A stretch of 10,482 nucleotides of DNA from Euzebyaceae bacterium (GCA_013696915.1 JACCXR010000234.1:1-10482), one strand, 5' to 3'. Counted from the first letter of the stretch, positions 1 through 6,320 are shown. Translations and numbers: made by a program. The notes: generated by a model from the letters alone, not told the origin.

Positions 1-120
1 CTGGTGATCGGGCTCGGCACCTTCGGTCTCTGGATCTACATGTGCATCCAGGGCTACAGCCTCAACCACACCAAGCTGCCCTTCGCCGGCGACCTCGCCG
101 AGCAGTGGGCGGTGAAGTAG
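1..120 (+). CDS. C-terminal end of an unidentified membrane-associated protein (partial)
   Basis: The frame is open from base 1 to a TAG at 118-120, giving the last 39 residues of a protein that starts outside the window. The fragment begins with a hydrophobic stretch (LVIGLGTFGLWIYM), which looks like the final membrane helix, followed by a short polar tail ending EQWAVK. It is too short to assign to a family. The strong hairpin directly behind the stop supports this being a true gene end. The gene converges on aat, which is encoded on the other strand. Confidence 0.6.
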   Translation: MVIGLGTFGLWIYMCIQGYSLNHTKLPFAGDLAEQWAVK

Positions 121-177
121 GACGCAGGGGGACGGGCGGGGCGCGGTCACTCGGCGGCGCCCCGCCCGTCGTGCGTC
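121..177. terminator. Bidirectional hairpin terminator between two convergent genes
   Basis: A perfect 14-bp GC-rich stem pairs 131-144 (GACGGGCGGGGCGC) with 157-170 around a 12-base loop. An outer 6-bp arm, GACGCA at 121-126 with TGCGTC at 172-177, extends it with a small asymmetric bulge. It lies between the + strand stop at 120 and the minus-strand aat stop at 176-178, so it can end transcription from both sides. There is no T-run, which is usual for very GC-rich actinomycete terminators. Confidence 0.8.
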
Positions 178-832
178 ACGGCGTGAGCCGCGCGTTGAGG
201 GCCATCGCGGCCTCCAGTCGGCGCAGGTACTCCGAGCGCCGCACCGACCGTGCGCCGAGGCGCTCGAGGTGCGGGGTCGGTACCTGCGCGTCGAGCAGCG
301 CGAAGCCCGCGCCCCGCAGGCGGTCGGCGAGGTGGACGAGGGCGACCTTGGACGCGTCCGGCACCCGGTGGAACATCGACTCCCCCATGAACGCCCCGCC
401 CAGCGCGACGCCGTACAGGCCGCCCACCAGCGTGCGCCCGGCGTCCCACACCTCGACCGAGTGCGCGTGGCCGAGGGCGTGGAGCTCCTCGTAGGCGATC
501 GCCATGCCGGCCGTGATCCACGTCCCCTCCCCCGGCCGGTCGGCGCAGCCCGCGACGACGGCGGCGAACGCCTGGTCGAGCGTGCACCGCAGCCGCCCGG
601 AGCGCAGGGTGCGGGCGAGGCTCCGCGAGATGTGCAGCCCGTCGAGCGGCAGGACCGCCCGCGGGTCGGGGGACCACCAGTAGACGGTCCCGTCGGAAGT
701 CGGCCACGGGAAGATGCCGTGGGCGTAGGCGTCGAGCAGCGTCGCCGGTTCCAGGTCGCCGCCCCACGCCAGCGGCGCATCGCGCGGCGCTGCTCGAGGG
801 TCGGGAAAGCGGCTCCTCGCCTGACGGGTCAC
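176..832 (-). CDS. aat: Leucyl/phenylalanyl-tRNA--protein transferase
   Basis: This 218-residue cytoplasmic enzyme transfers Leu or Phe from aminoacyl-tRNA to the N-terminal Arg or Lys of proteins, marking them for ClpS/ClpAP-type degradation (N-degron pathway). Family landmarks are in order: WGGDL at 23-27, the AY-x2-GIFPW block at 35-43, WWSP at 52-55, the GES-MF active-site region at 148-154 (FMGESMF), and DASK at 159-162. The length matches bacterial Aat. The GTG start at 832 is chosen because the family's WGGDL block lies about 20 residues in and no better start is nearby; no clear ribosome binding site precedes it. It follows fabI by 80 bases with no visible terminator, so it is probably the last gene of the fatty acid operon, although its function is unrelated. 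Identity is firm; the exact start is less so. Confidence 0.93.
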   Translation of the reverse strand: MTRQARSRFPDPRAAPRDAPLAWGGDLEPATLLDAYAHGIFPWPTSDGTVYWWSPDPRAVLPLDGLHISRSLARTLRSGRLRCTLDQAFAAVVAGCADRPGEGTWITAGMAIAYEELHALGHAHSVEVWDAGRTLVGGLYGVALGGAFMGESMFHRVPDASKVALVHLADRLRGAGFALLDAQVPTPHLERLGARSVRRSEYLRRLEAAMALNARLTP

Positions 833-912
833 ACCGCGAGCGTAGTGTCGGCGACGTTGTGTGGGATGCTCCCGGCAGAGTCCTTCGGCAGCCGTCCACG
901 CGACCGGCGGGT

Positions 913-1692
913 TCAGGTGAGGTCGGCGCCGATCGCGTGGGCGCCGCCGTCGGCGTGCACGATCTCGCCGGTGACGGCGGGCATCCAGTCCGACAGCAGC
1001 GCGCAGACGACGCGGGCGACGGGCTCGGCGTCGGTCACGTCCCACCCCAGCGGCGCCCGCCGGCTCCACGAGTCCTCGAACGACGTGAAACCCGCGATGG
1101 ACTTTGCCGCCATGGTCTTCAGCGGCCCGGCGGCGACCAGGTTCACCCTGGTCCCCTGCCGGCCGAGCTCCCGCGCGAGGTAGCGATTGCACGACTCGAG
1201 CCCCGCCTTGGCGACCCCCATCCAGTCGTAGGACGGCCACGCCACCGAGGCGTCGAAGTCCAGGCCCACGATCGACCCGCCACCCGCCTTCGCGAGCAGC
1301 GGACCGAAGGCCCGCCCCAAGGCCGCGTAGGAGTAGGTCGAGATGTGCACCGCGGTGGCGACGTCCTCCCACGGCGTGGCCAGGAAGCCGCCGCCGATCG
1401 CGCTCTGCGGGGCGAAGCCGATCGCGTGGACGACGCCGTCCAGACGGCCCCACTGCTCGGACAGCGCCGCCGCGGTCGCGTCCAGGTGCTCGGGCTGGGT
1501 GACGTCGAGCTCGAGGACGTCGACGGCCGCCGGCAGTCGCTTCGCGACGCGCTCGGTGATCGTCATGCCCCGCCCGAAGCCGGTCAGCACGATCTCGGCG
1601 CCGTGTTCCTGCGCGAGCCTGGCGACCGCGTACGCGATCGACGCCTCGGTCAGGACACCGGTGACGAGCAGTCGCTTCCCGTCGAGCAGCAT
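913..1692 (-). CDS. fabI: Enoyl-[ACP] reductase (NADH), InhA/FabI type
   Basis: This 259-residue short-chain dehydrogenase-like enzyme reduces trans-2-enoyl-ACP to acyl-ACP, the last step of each FAS II cycle. It opens with a FabI-type nucleotide loop (VTGVLTEASIA, 10-20), has LTGFGR at 36-41, and carries the enoyl-reductase signature Y155-x6-K162 in YDWMGVAK. Phe146 (LDFD) matches the InhA substrate-binding Phe149. NLVAAGP and the C-terminal LLSDWMPAVTGEIVHADGG are also typical of InhA. Ala90 stands where M. tuberculosis InhA has Ser94. The ATG at 1692 is preferred over a GTG at 1704 because GAGGAG sits 4 bases before it and the 12-base extension would consume this ribosome binding site. The gene is 97 bases downstream of accD6, across a repeat-rich spacer. 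Confidence 0.95.
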   Translation of the reverse strand: MLLDGKRLLVTGVLTEASIAYAVARLAQEHGAEIVLTGFGRGMTITERVAKRLPAAVDVLELDVTQPEHLDATAAALSEQWGRLDGVVHAIGFAPQSAIGGGFLATPWEDVATAVHISTYSYAALGRAFGPLLAKAGGGSIVGLDFDASVAWPSYDWMGVAKAGLESCNRYLARELGRQGTRVNLVAAGPLKTMAAKSIAGFTSFEDSWSRRAPLGWDVTDAEPVARVVCALLSDWMPAVTGEIVHADGGAHAIGADLT

Positions 1693-1710
1693 GGGGCTCC
1701 TCACCCCCCT

Positions 1711-1819
1711 ACTGGGGCAAGGGCTTGGTGGGCCGCGCGCAGCGCGGCTTCCGGCAGTTGTTGCCCCTGGGATGCCTCCGAAGGACGCATCACTGGGGCA
1801 AGTTGTCGTGCCGGAAGCC
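1711..1819. repeat. Direct and inverted repeats spanning the accD6 stop and accD6-fabI spacer
   Basis: An 11-base direct repeat (ACTGGGGCAAG) occurs at 1711-1721 and 1792-1802. Its core GGGGCAA (1714-1720, 1795-1801) is complementary to TTGCCCC at 1761-1767, so the middle element can pair with either flank but not both. One alternative is strengthened by 11 bp between 1746-1756 and 1809-1819 (GGCTTCCGGCA with its complement) and an apical stem GATGC/GCATC at 1771-1775 and 1787-1791. The other encloses a hairpin CCGCGC-GCA-GCGCGG at 1733-1747. There is no T-run. Possible roles are partial terminator, attenuator or mRNA processing site lowering fabI-aat output relative to accD6. Confidence 0.55.
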
Positions 1820-3235
1820 CGGCCGCAGCGCGCCGGTCAGCGACCGCAGTGTGGCGGCGACGATCTGCCGCGTCTCGTCGGGCGCGATGACCTCGTCGAT
1901 CGACAGTCGCTGCGCGGGGATGTGCGGCGCCATGGCCTCGGCGCGGTACCGGTCGACGACCTCCTGGCGGCGCGAAGGGTCGGCCTCGAGCTCACGTCGG
2001 TAGATGACGTCCACAGCACCCTCGGCGCCCATCACCGCGAGCTCGGCGCCCGGCCAGCTGAACGCGGCGTCGGCGCCCAGCGACTTGGAGTTCATGACGA
2101 TGTACGCGCCGCCGAACGCCTTGCGCAGCACCACGGTCACGCGCGGCACCTTCGCCTCGGCGAAGGCGTAGAGCAGCTTCGCGCCCTTGCGGATGATGCC
2201 CGCGGCCTCCTGGCCGGTGCCGGGCAGGAACCCCGGCACGTCGACGAGCGTCACGAGCGGCAGCCCGAACGCGTCGCACAGCCGGACGAAGCGGGCGGCC
2301 TTCTCGGACGCGTTGATGTCGAGGCAGCCGGCCAGGACGAGCGGCTGGTTCGCGACCACGCCGACGGCCTGGCCCTCCATGCGCGCGAAGCCGACGACCA
2401 CGTTGGCGGCGAACGCCGCCTGCAGCTCCAGGAAGCTGCCCGCATCGACGACGCCGCCGATGACCTCCCGGACGTCGTACGGCACGCGGTGGTCGGTCGG
2501 GATCGCCGGCATCGGTAGGGCGTCGCCGGGGGCGTAGGGCGGGGGCAGCTCCCAGCAGGAGCTCGGGAGGTAGCCGAGCACGCGGCGGGTCATCTCCAGC
2601 GCGGAGCCGGCGTCGTCGGCCACGAGGTGGGCGACCCCCGACGCGGAGGCGTGGACCTCGGCACCGCCGAGGTCGGCGAGCGAGACGTCCTCGAACGTCA
2701 CGGCCTTCACGACCCGCGGCCCGGTGACGAACATGTGGGCCCGGTCGCGCTGCATGATCACGATGTCGGTGAGGGCCGGCGAGTAGACGGCCCCGCCGGC
2801 GCAGGGACCGAGGACGACGCTGATCTGGGGAACCCGACCCGACAGCGCGACGTTGCGGCGGAAGATCTCGCCGTAGCCGTCGAGCGCGGCGACGCCCTCC
2901 TGGATGCGCGCGCCGCCGGAGTCGAGCAGCCCGACCACCGGCGTCCGCGCACGGGCGGCGTAGTCGAGGATGCGCGCGATCTTCGTGGCGTGCATCTCGC
3001 CCAGGGACCCGCCGAGGGCCGTCGGGTCCTGTGCGAAGAGACCGACCGGACGGCCGTGGATCCGTGCGGTGCCGGTGACGACCCCGTCGCCGGCGGGCCG
3101 TTTGCGCTGCATGTCGAAGGCGGTGACGCGGTGCCGGGCTTGGGACCCCAGTTCGGTGAACGAGTCGGGGTCGACCAGGGCCTGGACGCGGGCGAGGCGG
3201 TCCTCGGTGACGTCGATCAGATCGGCGGCGCTCAT
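1790..3235 (-). CDS. accD6: Acyl-CoA carboxylase beta subunit (carboxyltransferase), AccD6-like
   Basis: This 481-residue crotonase-fold carboxyltransferase moves the carboxyl group from carboxybiotin to acetyl-CoA (or propionyl-CoA), making malonyl-CoA for FAS II. It has fused N and C halves as in PccB/AccD. The N half carries SGGARIQEG (106-114) and GPCAGGAVYSPALTD (143-157). The C half carries NQPLVLAG (296-303), DVPGFLPGTGQE (332-343), KGAKLLYA (350-357) and RKAFGGAYIVM (371-381). Its length is close to that of M. tuberculosis AccD6 (473 residues), which also sits behind the beta-ketoacyl synthase genes. Ile379 occupies the position that is Ile in Streptomyces acetyl/propionyl-CoA AccB and Asp in propionyl-specific PccB, favouring acetyl-CoA use. 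The ATG overlaps the fabF stop (ATGA, 3232-3235), implying coupled translation. The biotinylated alpha subunit is not in the window. Confidence 0.92.
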   Translation of the reverse strand: MSAADLIDVTEDRLARVQALVDPDSFTELGSQARHRVTAFDMQRKRPAGDGVVTGTARIHGRPVGLFAQDPTALGGSLGEMHATKIARILDYAARARTPVVGLLDSGGARIQEGVAALDGYGEIFRRNVALSGRVPQISVVLGPCAGGAVYSPALTDIVIMQRDRAHMFVTGPRVVKAVTFEDVSLADLGGAEVHASASGVAHLVADDAGSALEMTRRVLGYLPSSCWELPPPYAPGDALPMPAIPTDHRVPYDVREVIGGVVDAGSFLELQAAFAANVVVGFARMEGQAVGVVANQPLVLAGCLDINASEKAARFVRLCDAFGLPLVTLVDVPGFLPGTGQEAAGIIRKGAKLLYAFAEAKVPRVTVVLRKAFGGAYIVMNSKSLGADAAFSWPGAELAVMGAEGAVDVIYRRELEADPSRRQEVVDRYRAEAMAPHIPAQRLSIDEVIAPDETRQIVAATLRSLTGALRPGFRHDNLPQ

Positions 3236-4455
3236 GCGGCGGTCACCACTAGGACGGCGTTCTGACCGCCGAAACCGAAGGAGTTGCTGACGACGACATC
3301 GACGTTGCCCTCGCGTGGCGCCTTGGCGACCACGTCGATGTCGGCCTCCGGGTCCTGGCTGTCGAGGTTGGCCGTCGGCGGCGTCAGCCCGTTCGAGATC
3401 GTCAGGACCGAGAATGCGGCCTCGATCGCCCCGGCGGCGCCGAGCGAGTGGCCGGTCACGCCCTTCGTCGAGGTCACCGAGAAGCCGTCGCCGAGCACCC
3501 GCCGCAGCGTGCGCGCCTCCGCGACGTCGTTCAACGGCGTCGAGGTGCCGTGGGCATTCACGTGGTCGACCTCGTCGGGGGCGATGCCCGCGTCGGCCAG
3601 CGCCGCCACGATCGCCCGTTCGGCACCGGCGCCCTGTGGGTGGGGGGCGGTGGCATGGTGGGCGTCGGCCGACGCGCCGTAGCCGGCGAGCCGCGCACGC
3701 ACGGTGGCCCGGCGGGCTTTCGCGTCGTCCTCGCGTTCCAGCACGAGGACGCCGGCGGCTTCGGCGGCCACGAACCCGTCGCGGCCGACGTCGAACGGTC
3801 GCGACGCGGCGCCCGGGTCGTCGGTGCGGGCGGACAGCGCGCCCATCTGCGCGAAGCCGGCGATGGACAGTGGGGTCAGCCCGGCCTCGGTTCCGCCGGT
3901 GAGCACGATGTCGCACGAGCCGCTGCGCAGCAGGTCCCGGGCGACCCCGATCGCGGTCGCGCCCGACGCGCACGCGGTCGCCGTCACGAGGTTGGGGCCG
4001 TAGGCGGCGAACTCCATCGCGAGCTGGCCGGCGACCATGTTCGGCACGAGCATGGGGATCAGCATCGGCGACACCTTGCCGGGCCCGTGCTCGAGCATCC
4101 GGCGGTGCTGGGTCTCCCACGTGGCGGCGCCGCCCATCCCGCAGCCGAGCACGACGCCGACGCGGGCGCCGTCCCAGGTCTCGGGGTCGAGGCCCGCGTC
4201 CGCCACGGCCTCGCGGCCGGCGACGACCGCGAGCTGGACGAACCGGTCGAGGCGCCGGGCGTGCTTGGGGCCGAGCAGCGCGGCGGCGTCGAAGCCCGGC
4301 ACGCGGCACGAGATGTCGACGGCGATGCCCTCGAGGTTCGGGTCCTTGGCGGCGGCGGAAACGCCGGAGAGCACTCCCTGCCAGCTGGACTCGACGCCGA
4401 TGCCGGCGGGGGTGACGAGCCCGAGCCCGGTGATGGCGACCTGCGGGTGGGCCAT
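3232..4455 (-). CDS. fabF: 3-oxoacyl-[ACP] synthase II (elongating beta-ketoacyl synthase)
   Basis: This 407-residue thiolase-fold condensing enzyme elongates acyl-ACP with malonyl-ACP. The Cys-His-His triad is visible: Cys162 in TACASG, His302 in NAHGTSTPLND, and His336 in KGVTGHSLGAAG, with the conserved Lys331. The C terminus has NSFGFGGQN (391-399), where E. coli KAS enzymes have GGTN. Length and motifs match FabF/KasA. The ATG at 4455 shares one base with the acpP stop (TGATG) and the TGA overlaps the accD6 ATG, so acpP-fabF-accD6 are translationally linked. Only one elongating KAS is present, unlike the mycobacterial kasA-kasB pair. Confidence 0.96.
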   Translation of the reverse strand: MAHPQVAITGLGLVTPAGIGVESSWQGVLSGVSAAAKDPNLEGIAVDISCRVPGFDAAALLGPKHARRLDRFVQLAVVAGREAVADAGLDPETWDGARVGVVLGCGMGGAATWETQHRRMLEHGPGKVSPMLIPMLVPNMVAGQLAMEFAAYGPNLVTATACASGATAIGVARDLLRSGSCDIVLTGGTEAGLTPLSIAGFAQMGALSARTDDPGAASRPFDVGRDGFVAAEAAGVLVLEREDDAKARRATVRARLAGYGASADAHHATAPHPQGAGAERAIVAALADAGIAPDEVDHVNAHGTSTPLNDVAEARTLRRVLGDGFSVTSTKGVTGHSLGAAGAIEAAFSVLTISNGLTPPTANLDSQDPEADIDVVAKAPREGNVDVVVSNSFGFGGQNAVLVVTAA

Positions 4456-4694
4456 CAGACGCTCGCGCCCTTCGCCTCGAGCAGGGCGACGGTGTCGGAC
4501 AGCGTCTTCAGGTCCGCGGCCTCGTCGTCGGTGATGCGCACGCCGAGGTCCTCCTCGGCGGCCAGGGCGAACTCGACGAGGTCGAGCGAGTCGAGGTCGA
4601 GGTCCTCGAACGTCGCCTCCGGGCTGATGTCGTCGGCAGGCACGCCGAACTTGTCGACGAGCAGGTTCTTGACACGGTCGTAGATGGGGCTCAT
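4455..4694 (-). CDS. acpP: Acyl carrier protein
   Basis: This 79-residue acidic helical protein carries the growing acyl chain on phosphopantetheine. Ser36 in the motif DLDLDSLDLVEF is the attachment site, followed by the acidic helix II that docks FAS II enzymes. Length and layout are standard for AcpP; it lacks the long C-terminal tail of mycobacterial AcpM. The ATG at 4694 follows an AAAGGG ribosome binding site with a 6-base spacer, and is 48 bases behind the fabH stop. The position between fabH and fabF is the actinobacterial FAS II order. Confidence 0.96.
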   Translation of the reverse strand: MSPIYDRVKNLLVDKFGVPADDISPEATFEDLDLDSLDLVEFALAAEEDLGVRITDDEAADLKTLSDTVALLEAKGASV

Positions 4695-4742
4695 CTGGTT
4701 CCCTTTCGGTGGAGGAGCTGGATGGAGGGGGTCTCAGGCGTC

Positions 4743-5726
4743 TCAGGCGGCCGTGATCTCGGGCCACGTCATCAGCGTGGATCCCCAGCTCATGCCCGCG
4801 CCGAACGCGGTCAGAAGAAGACGTTCGCCCGGACGCAGGCCGGCGTCGGCCAGCGCGAGCGGGATGGAGGCCGCGGAGGTGTTCCCGTAGCGCGCCACGT
4901 TGCTCACCCGGCGGTCCTCCGGCACGCCCAGCCGGTCCGCCACGGCGCTGAGGATGCGGGCGTTGGCCTGGTGGCCGACGAGACGGTCCACGTCCTCGAT
5001 GGTCCAGCCGGCCCGGTCGAGCACCTTGCGGCTCGACGCGACCATCCGCGTCACGGCCTGCCGGTAGACCTCCTTGCCGTCCATGAAGAGGTAGTTCGCC
5101 CGCTCGGCGAGCGCGGTCGCGTCGACCGGGCGCCGGGAGCCGCCCGCCGGGATTGCGAGGAGGTCTGCGCGGTCGCCGTCGCTGCCGAGGTCGAACGGGC
5201 CGATCGCCCCGGGCTCGTCCGCGTCGCCGCGCCGCAGCACGACCGCGCCGGCGCCGTCGCCGAACAGCACCGCGGTGCCCCGGTCGGTCGGGTCGGTGAT
5301 GCGGGTCATGACCTCGGCGCCGATCACGAGCACCCGGTCCGCGACGCCGGTGGCGAGCAGCCCCGCCGCGGTCGCGAGCGCGTAGACGAAGCCCGCGCAG
5401 ACGGCGTTCACGTCGAACGCGGCGATTGTTCCGAGGCCCAACCGCGCTGCGACCTCCGGCGCCGTGCTCGGCACGATCCGGTCGGGGGTGGTCGTGGCGA
5501 GCACGACGGCGTCGACGTCGCTGCCGCCGGCCGACTTCAGCGCGTTCGCGCCGGCCTCGACGGCGAGGTCGGCGGTACCGGACCCACGCTCGGCGACGTA
5601 GCGCTGCGCGATGCCGGTCCGCGTCCGCACCCACTCGTCGGTGGTGTCCAGCGTCTGCGCCAACTCCGCGTTCGTGACGACGCGGGGCGGGACCGCCTTG
5701 CCGATGCCTTCCAGGACCGCGCTCAC
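4743..5726 (-). CDS. fabH: 3-oxoacyl-[ACP] synthase III (chain-initiating, KAS III)
   Basis: This 327-residue enzyme condenses an acyl-CoA primer with malonyl-ACP to start fatty acid synthesis. The Cys-His-Asn triad is Cys110 (NAVCAGF), His252 (GHQANARI) and Asn282 (YGNTSAAS). The KAS III landmarks DEWVRTRTGI at 30-39 and GDGAGAVVL at 156-164 are also present, as is the closing FGAGMSWG. A GTG at 5726 is taken as the start: it overlaps the upstream stop as GTGA and has GGAG about 10 bases ahead. A second GTG at 5735 would add three residues but lies only one base after that GGAG. Two in-frame TGA codons, 4743-4745 and 4734-4736, close the gene. Primer preference (straight or branched) cannot be read from the sequence. 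Confidence 0.95.
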   Translation of the reverse strand: MSAVLEGIGKAVPPRVVTNAELAQTLDTTDEWVRTRTGIAQRYVAERGSGTADLAVEAGANALKSAGGSDVDAVVLATTTPDRIVPSTAPEVAARLGLGTIAAFDVNAVCAGFVYALATAAGLLATGVADRVLVIGAEVMTRITDPTDRGTAVLFGDGAGAVVLRRGDADEPGAIGPFDLGSDGDRADLLAIPAGGSRRPVDATALAERANYLFMDGKEVYRQAVTRMVASSRKVLDRAGWTIEDVDRLVGHQANARILSAVADRLGVPEDRRVSNVARYGNTSAASIPLALADAGLRPGERLLLTAFGAGMSWGSTLMTWPEITAA

Positions 5727-6067
5727 GCCGAGCACGCTCCGAGCCCGTCGATGTCCGTCCGCTGCAGCCAGGCGAGGCCCTGGCCGCGGCCCACCAGCTG
5801 GCCGGCGCGCACGAGCAGGTCAGCGACGACGGCGTCCACCGGGCTGCGGACCTCGTCGGCCCGGCCACGCCCGCCGGTCACGTGACCGAGCAGCTCGCCC
5901 GCCCGGACCTGCGGCCGCCCGTCGATCGCGGGGCGGAACCGCCCCGTGCTCGGCGCGACGACCACCGCGAGTGTGGCGGCGACCGTGCCGGCGAAGGCGC
6001 GCGACCCCTCGGCTTCGGGAGAGGCCGGCGGGCTCGGCGCGAGCGTGCGGGTCATCAGATCGGTCAT
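5723..6067 (-). CDS. Biotinyl/lipoyl-domain-like small protein without an acceptor lysine
   Basis: This 114-residue protein heads the FAS II operon. After a Pro/Ala/Ser/Glu-rich leader of about 24 residues, the pattern from 35 to 102 reads like a shortened biotin carboxyl carrier domain: VVAPSTGRF (36-44), a VRAGELLGHV turn and strand (54-63), SPVDAVVADLLVRAGQLV (75-92), then GQGLAWL (95-101). In true BCCPs an EAMKM hairpin carrying the biotinyl lysine lies between the second and third of these blocks; here it reads TGGRGRADEV, and the whole protein has no lysine. It therefore cannot be biotinylated or lipoylated in the usual way. The ATG at 6067 has AGGG seven bases ahead, and its TGA overlaps the fabH GTG. 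A structural or regulatory partner of the acyl-CoA carboxylase is one guess; the function is unknown. The domain call comes from pattern reading only. Confidence 0.75.
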   Translation of the reverse strand: MTDLMTRTLAPSPPASPEAEGSRAFAGTVAATLAVVVAPSTGRFRPAIDGRPQVRAGELLGHVTGGRGRADEVRSPVDAVVADLLVRAGQLVGRGQGLAWLQRTDIDGLGACSA

Positions 6068-6110
6068 GTGGGTTCCCTGGGTGCGGAGGAGCGAGAGCGG
6101 CGAGGAGTCC

Positions 6111-6139
6111 ACTCTGCTTGACATTGACGTCAATGTCAA
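6111..6139 (-). promoter_or_regulatory. Sigma-70-type promoter for the FAS II operon
   Basis: Reading the minus strand, a consensus -35 TTGACA (6139-6134) is followed after exactly 17 bases by CAGAGT (6116-6111), a 3 of 6 match to TATAAT. Transcription would begin near 6104, leaving about 37 untranslated bases that include the AGGG ribosome binding site at 6078-6075. The -35 element and the whole spacer lie inside the 24-bp palindrome, so a protein bound there would block polymerase. The same -35 exists on the + strand, but no gene follows it. Confidence 0.55.
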
Positions 6140-6140
6140 G
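6117..6140. promoter_or_regulatory. Perfect 24-bp palindromic operator
   Basis: Bases 6117-6128 (CTTGACATTGAC) are exactly the reverse complement of 6129-6140. The element contains nested TTGAC/GTCAA arms: an outer pair and an inner TTGAC-GTCAA pair meeting at the centre. It is far more AT-rich than its surroundings. Perfect symmetry, size and overlap with the -35 box are typical of a homodimeric repressor site such as those of TetR or GntR family regulators of lipid genes. No regulator gene is present in the window, so the protein is unknown. Confidence 0.7.
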
Positions 6141-6155
6141 TTACGGTCGCGTAAC
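6140..6155. promoter_or_regulatory. Gapped palindrome GTTACG-N4-CGTAAC next to the operator
   Basis: GTTACG at 6140-6145 pairs with CGTAAC at 6150-6155 across four bases. It abuts the 24-bp palindrome on the side upstream of the promoter and sits around -36 to -51 relative to the predicted start. It could be a second protein site, such as an activator site, but the symmetry is short and chance is possible. Confidence 0.3.
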
Positions 6156-6261
6156 GACCTCTGGCAGTGTCGTTCGGGGTGGGCAGATCGGAACGCCTTC
6201 AGCAGCAACCACGGCAGCGGTTCGGTCGCTTGGTTCCGAAGTGCCGGTGCCAGCCTGCCCG

Positions 6262-6277
6262 TTGACGCGCGCGTCAA
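6262..6277. promoter_or_regulatory. Second palindrome, TTGAC-N6-GTCAA, related to the main operator
   Basis: A perfect 16-bp palindrome carries the same TTGAC/GTCAA arms as the 24-bp site, with a GC-only centre (GCGCGC). Its centre is 141 bp from that of the main operator. Two sites with shared half-sites in one control region suggest cooperative or looped binding by one regulator. No good -10 follows it on the minus strand. Confidence 0.45.
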
Positions 6278-6320
6278 TCCTCGCCCATCCGGACGGGTCA
6301 CGGCTCGACCATCTCCATGA

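Noticed and set aside
1343..2518. Long + strand open frame (391 codons) across fabI and accD6
   Set aside because: It is antisense to two clearly identified enzymes and its translation has no recognisable domain; such frames are expected in very GC-rich coding DNA.
4722..5885. Long + strand open frame (387 codons) opposite fabH and the biotinyl-like gene
   Set aside because: The opposite frame encodes FabH with its full catalytic triad; the + strand product is Arg/Ala/His-rich low-complexity sequence.
6118..6146. Rightward promoter from the other TTGACA of the palindrome
   Set aside because: The -35 copy is a consequence of symmetry; the hexamer 17 bases on (TTACGG) is a poor -10 and no + strand gene follows before 6871.
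6068..6301. Upstream extension of the biotinyl-like gene to an ATG at 6301
   Set aside because: The extra residues would run through both palindromes and the promoter and resemble no protein. The ATG at 6067 has its own ribosome binding site.
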